In this document: positions 60,969-64,000 of the stretch, one piece after another
How positions within the stretch are numbered: the stretch's first letter is position 1
How the letters are laid out: each line of letters starts with the position of its first letter
Source of the DNA: Terripilifer sp031921685
GTDB taxonomy: Bacteria; Pseudomonadota; Alphaproteobacteria; Rhizobiales; Beijerinckiaceae
Direction of reading: 5' to 3'
NCBI RefSeq assembly: GCF_031921685.1
Contig: NZ_JAPDHU010000002.1
Span: 1,240,001 to 1,304,000 of the forward strand
DNA: 64,000 nucleotides
The notes under the pieces: model-generated
Database searches by the model: none
What the model saw: the letters and a program-made list of their open reading frames with translations, nothing else
Told to the model about the DNA's origin: nothing
Translations under genes and position numbers: made by a program

Positions 60969-62279
60969 TCAGCCGTAGATCGGGAACCGCTTCGTCAAAT
61001 CGCTGACGCGACCCTTCACACCAGCCTCGACCGCGCCATTGTTGGCTTCGCCATTGGCGACGAGACCGTTCAGGATTTCGACGATCAGATCGCCGACCTG
61101 ACGGAATTCCTGCGCGCCGAAGCCACGCGACGTGGCGGCCGGCGAACCCAACCGCACACCCGACGTCACGAACGGCTTTTCCGGATCGAACGGCACGCCG
61201 TTCTTGTTGCAGGTGATATGAGCCCGGCCCAGCGCCGCCTCGACGGCCTTGCCGGTGAGCTTGCGCGAACGCAGATCGAGCAGCAGCAGATGATTGTCGG
61301 TGCCGCCGGTGACGAGGTCATAGCCACCGCTCTTGATCGCATCGCCCATGGCCTTGGCATTGGTGACGACCTGCTGCGCGTAGAGCGCGAAATCAGGACG
61401 CAGCGCCTCGCCGAAGGACACGGCCTTGGCGGCGATGACATGCATCAGCGGGCCGCCCTGAAGGCCGGGGAAGATCGCTGAATTGATCTTCTTGGCGATG
61501 TCCTCATCATTGGTGAGGATCAGACCGCCGCGCGGACCGCGCAGAGTCTTGTGGGTGGTCGAGGTCACCACATGGGCGTGCGGAAACGGCGAGGGATGCG
61601 CGCCGCCGGCCACCAGACCGGCGAAATGCGCCATGTCGACCATGAAGACCGCGCCGACTTCATCGGCGATCTCGCGGAACTTGGCGAAATCCCAATGGCG
61701 CGCATAGGCCGAGCCGCCGGCGATGATCAGCTTCGGCTTGTGCTGGCGGGCGATCTTGGCCACCTCATCCATGTCGATGCGGTGCGTCTCACGATCGACG
61801 CCATAGGGCACCGGCTTGAACCAGCGGCCGGACATGTTGACCGGCGAACCGTGGGTGAGATGGCCACCGGCGGCGAGGTCGAGGCCGAGGAAGGTATCGC
61901 CCGGCTGGAGCAGCGCCAGGAAAACAGCCTGGTTGGCCTGCGAGCCGGAATTGGCCTGCACATTGGCGTAACGGCAGCCGAACAGGCGCGTAACGCGCTC
62001 GATGGCCAGGGATTCGGCAATATCGACGAACTGGCAACCGCCGTAATAGCGCCGGCCCGGATAGCCCTCCGCATATTTATTGGTCATCACCGAGCCCTGC
62101 GCCTCGAGGACGGCGCGGGAGACGATATTTTCCGAAGCGATCAGCTCGATTTCGTCGCGCTGGCGACCCAATTCAAGCTCGACGGCCCGAGCGATTTCGG
62201 GGTCGGCTTCGGCAAGCCCGGCGGAAAAGAAAGAGTTCGACCTAGCCTGACCGGCCACGGCTGCTGACGACTGGCTCAT
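60969..62279 (-). CDS. glyA: serine hydroxymethyltransferase GlyA
   Basis: The product has 436 residues. ATG 62279 (MSQSSAAVAGQARSNSFF) gives the normal start; an upstream in-frame ATG at 62375 adds 32 residues that do not fit the family. PLP enzyme motifs are DEIELIASENIVSRAVLEAQ, NKYAEGYPGRRYYGGCQFVD, the catalytic lysine in VTSTTHKTLRGPRGG near residue 243, and RLGSPAATSRGFGAQEF. It interconverts serine and glycine and feeds one-carbon units. It heads the operon that runs down to thiL. Confidence 0.96.
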   Translation of the reverse strand: MSQSSAAVAGQARSNSFFSAGLAEADPEIARAVELELGRQRDEIELIASENIVSRAVLEAQGSVMTNKYAEGYPGRRYYGGCQFVDIAESLAIERVTRLFGCRYANVQANSGSQANQAVFLALLQPGDTFLGLDLAAGGHLTHGSPVNMSGRWFKPVPYGVDRETHRIDMDEVAKIARQHKPKLIIAGGSAYARHWDFAKFREIADEVGAVFMVDMAHFAGLVAGGAHPSPFPHAHVVTSTTHKTLRGPRGGLILTNDEDIAKKINSAIFPGLQGGPLMHVIAAKAVSFGEALRPDFALYAQQVVTNAKAMGDAIKSGGYDLVTGGTDNHLLLLDLRSRKLTGKAVEAALGRAHITCNKNGVPFDPEKPFVTSGVRLGSPAATSRGFGAQEFRQVGDLIVEILNGLVANGEANNGAVEAGVKGRVSDLTKRFPIYG

Positions 62280-62414
62280 CTGATTTTTTCCTGATCCCGC
62301 GTCTGGCGCGGATTCGATCCTGGGTCCGCCCAGCCAATAGAGAAAATGGCCGTCCGCGTCCAGATATAGTGTCATTTGAACTGCACAATAGGCAGGAATG
62401 GGGACGAGAACCGC

Positions 62415-62846
62415 TCAGCCCACCTGCGGAGGGTTCTGCCACGGGTTGATGACGGCAACTCCTGCAGCTTCAAAGGGTCCGGTATCGCGGGTCGCCACCG
62501 CGAAGCCATGGGCCGCAGCCGTCGCAGCGATATACCCATCAGCCGCGGCAATGGCTTTCCCGGCGGTTTTAGAATGGGCACGGATCGTCGCGTAGGCTTC
62601 GGCTGCCGCCGCATCGAAGGGCAGCACACGCTGGCCCAACAATAAGATGACGCGATCCAGGGCCGCATTGAGCCCCTCCTTGCGCCGCCCAGAAGGCAGA
62701 GCCGCAACACCATAGCGGAGTTCCGCCAAACTGATTGTCGAGAGAAAAAGCGTCTCGATGGCTTGTTGGTCGAGCCACGCAAGAACAGCCGCCTCTGGCG
62801 CCGGCCGGAGCGGCTCGGACACGACATTGGTGTCGAGAATGATCAT
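62415..62846 (-). CDS. PIN-domain toxin (FitB/VapC family)
   Basis: The 143-residue PIN-domain ribonuclease has all four expected acids: Asp5 (MIILDTNVVSE), Glu42 (SLAELRYGV), Asp103 (IAAADGYIAATA) and Asp121 (ATRDTGPFEAAG). These positions match those of gonococcal FitB almost exactly. It probably cleaves RNA when released from its partner antitoxin, whose gene ends ten bases upstream. The pair shares a palindromic operator at 63111-63142. Confidence 0.93.
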   Translation of the reverse strand: MIILDTNVVSEPLRPAPEAAVLAWLDQQAIETLFLSTISLAELRYGVAALPSGRRKEGLNAALDRVILLLGQRVLPFDAAAAEAYATIRAHSKTAGKAIAAADGYIAATAAAHGFAVATRDTGPFEAAGVAVINPWQNPPQVG

Positions 62847-62856
62847 CGAGAACGGA

Positions 62857-63096
62857 TCACTTGAACGTCACGGTGCCGGCCGGCCTTTTGTCGCGCTCAA
62901 TATCAAGCTCCACCCCGCCGAACTCCCGGCCAATCGCCGCCAGTTCAGAGCCAAGCTTGACGCGCTTCGGCGGGCGCACCGCCTTTTCGATGATTTCGCG
63001 GATTTCCGCCTCCGTGCTCCGACCATTGCGCGCTGCGCGCTCCTTAAGGGCGCGATGCGTCTCTTCGGGCAAGTTCCGAATGGTCACGGCTGCCAT
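62857..63096 (-). CDS. ribbon-helix-helix antitoxin (FitA/VapB family)
   Basis: The 79-residue protein has an N-terminal ribbon-helix-helix segment (AAVTIRNLPEETHRALKERA, ARNGRSTEAEIREIIEKAV) and a C-terminal tail rich in charge that would wrap the toxin (GREFGGVELDIERDKRP). It neutralises the PIN toxin and represses the operon. The first gene of the pair, it starts 15 bases from the palindromic operator. Confidence 0.92.
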   Translation of the reverse strand: MAAVTIRNLPEETHRALKERAARNGRSTEAEIREIIEKAVRPPKRVKLGSELAAIGREFGGVELDIERDKRPAGTVTFK

Positions 63097-63110
63097 GACA
63101 GGCCTCCTTG

Positions 63111-63142
63111 AATGATATCAATAATGAAAATATGATATCATT
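63111..63142. promoter_or_regulatory. palindromic operator of the toxin-antitoxin pair
   Basis: Perfect 10-bp arms AATGATATCA (63111-63120) and TGATATCATT (63133-63142) flank a 12-base AT-rich spacer. Each arm contains the self-palindrome TGATATCA. The layout resembles the inverted-repeat operator bound by FitAB in Neisseria. It sits directly upstream of the antitoxin ribosome-binding site. Confidence 0.85.
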
Positions 63143-63213
63143 CTCCATTTTTCAATACCTGCGCCAGAACAACGGGACTGGATGACCGTTGCCCCCGGTG
63201 GCGGCCACACCTG

Positions 63214-64000
63214 CTAAATCCGCTGAATATTGGCCTCGGCGACAACCTTCGTCCATTTGGCGACGTCGTCGGCGACCCGGGCTTTGAAGCCTTCCGGCGT
63301 CGTCGCCATGGCCTCGCTGCCGAAGCTCTGCAGCCGTTCGACCACGGCCGGATCCGCCAGGATCGCCTTGATGTCGGCATTGAGCTTGGCCACGAGCGGC
63401 GCCGGCAGTCCTGGAGGGCCGGCCAATCCCAGCCAAGACGTGACCGAATATCCCGGCACCGCAGCTTCCGCGACAGAAGGCACATTCGGCAAAGCAAAGA
63501 AACGTCGCGGGCCCGTCACGCCAATGGCGCGCAATTTTCCGTCATTGATAAAAGGCAGCAGCGCCGTCGGCGTATCCATCTGGAAGTCGAAGCGTTCCGC
63601 CATCAGATCGGTGATCGCCTGCGGCGAGCCACGATAGGGCACGTGCTGGATTTTCGCTTTCGCCATCGAGATGAACAGTTCGAGAGCGAGATGCATGCCC
63701 GTTCCATTGCCGGCGGTGGCGCAGATCAGCTTGCCGGGGTCGGCTTGCGCCATGGCGATCACGTCAGCGATGGTCTTCGCCGGATGGTTGGGATGGGTCA
63801 CCAGGATGAACGGAAAGTCCGTGAGCATGCTGATGAAGCTGAAATCCTCAGCGGTGTTATAGGGCAATTGTTTATAGATCGCCGCCGAGACCGCATGACC
63901 GCCGGGCAACACCGTCAACGTGGTGCCATCGGGCGCGGCGCGTGCCACCGCCGCCGCCGAGATCGTGCCGCCTGCGCCTGGGCGCGGTTCGACCACGATC
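63214..64000 (-). CDS. Bug/TctC-family periplasmic substrate-binding protein (N terminus outside window)
   Basis: The frame runs out of the right edge, so the signal peptide and first strand are missing; about 262 residues are visible. Family motifs are VEPRPGAGGTISAAAVARAA, APDGTTLTVLPGGHAVSAAI, YKQLPYNTAEDFSFISMLTD, and later QHVPYRGSPQAITDLMAERF with a C-terminal LVAKLNADIKAILADPAV. It is a second Bug-type protein, not close in sequence to the one at 51.3 kb by eye. The ligand is unknown. Confidence 0.93.
   Translation of the reverse strand, partial: IVVEPRPGAGGTISAAAVARAAPDGTTLTVLPGGHAVSAAIYKQLPYNTAEDFSFISMLTDFPFILVTHPNHPAKTIADVIAMAQADPGKLICATAGNGTGMHLALELFISMAKAKIQHVPYRGSPQAITDLMAERFDFQMDTPTALLPFINDGKLRAIGVTGPRRFFALPNVPSVAEAAVPGYSVTSWLGLAGPPGLPAPLVAKLNADIKAILADPAVVERLQSFGSEAMATTPEGFKARVADDVAKWTKVVAEANIQRI

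Noticed and set aside
1..64000. CRISPR arrays, rRNA, complete insertion sequences or prophage genes
   Set aside because: No regularly spaced repeats, rRNA stretches, transposase or phage structural proteins were seen on either strand.

Overview
This window is a stretch of chromosome from an alphaproteobacterium, most likely of the order Hyphomicrobiales (Rhizobiales). Three things support this: high GC with GC-biased third codon positions; gene orders usual in that group (bamE divergent from a cytochrome bc1 chaperone, DUF177, plsX, fabH, ihfA and a MerR regulator; and glyA-nrdR-ribD-ribH-nusB-thiL); and families common there (DUF2865, TIGR02444, a K+-independent proton pyrophosphatase). I cannot name the genus from sequence alone.

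Layout. 0-2 kb: tail of a branched-chain amino-acid-type binding protein followed by livH and livM. 2-14 kb: a surface polysaccharide locus with a SecY-like paralogue, a polysaccharide deacetylase, a FemAB/GNAT-type acyltransferase, a Wzz/GumC protein with a decayed tyrosine-kinase domain, a Wza/GumB lipoprotein, a glycosyltransferase, a polyprenyl-phosphate sugar transferase, a secreted protein of unknown function and a Wzy-like polymerase. This parts list resembles holdfast or unipolar-polysaccharide loci. 14-26 kb: UBP-type zinc finger, AraC regulator, hydrolase, GT4 glycosyltransferase, DUF423, an RND efflux pair, DUF1330, DUF2865, AsmA and DUF2721 proteins. 26-32 kb: modA-mop plus an iron-type binding protein behind a clear Mo-box palindrome, then potG-potH-potI and a Crp/Fnr regulator. 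32-36 kb: folD, aldose epimerase-like, ubiX, TIGR02444 and a KGG stress protein. 36-38 kb: a TetR regulator divergent from a DUF3313 lipoprotein around a perfect palindrome, ending at tRNA-Pro(GGG). 38-43.4 kb: the housekeeping fabH/plsX/bamE block. 43.5-48.5 kb: CorA-type and PiT transporters and the H+-pyrophosphatase. 48.8-53.5 kb: a catabolic-looking set (LysR, amidohydrolase, Bug-type binding protein, MFS). 53.7-57.2 kb: thiM-thiE-chorismate mutase and hppD divergent from an Lrp/AsnC regulator. 57.2-62.3 kb: the thiL-nusB-ribH-ribD-nrdR-glyA operon, read leftwards. 62.4-63.1 kb: a FitAB-like toxin-antitoxin pair with a palindromic operator. The window ends inside a second Bug-type binding protein.

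The most unusual points are: the reduced 10-helix SecY paralogue beside a possible adhesin-polysaccharide locus; the P-loop-less kinase domain fused to Wzz; the half-site-identical palindromes upstream of the DUF3313 lipoprotein and of bamE, which suggest one TetR regulon for two outer-membrane lipoprotein genes; the molybdate binding protein with no local modBC; and a 10-base copy of the tRNA-Pro 3' end that brackets the TetR/lipoprotein module. No CRISPR array, complete insertion sequence, rRNA or prophage was seen.
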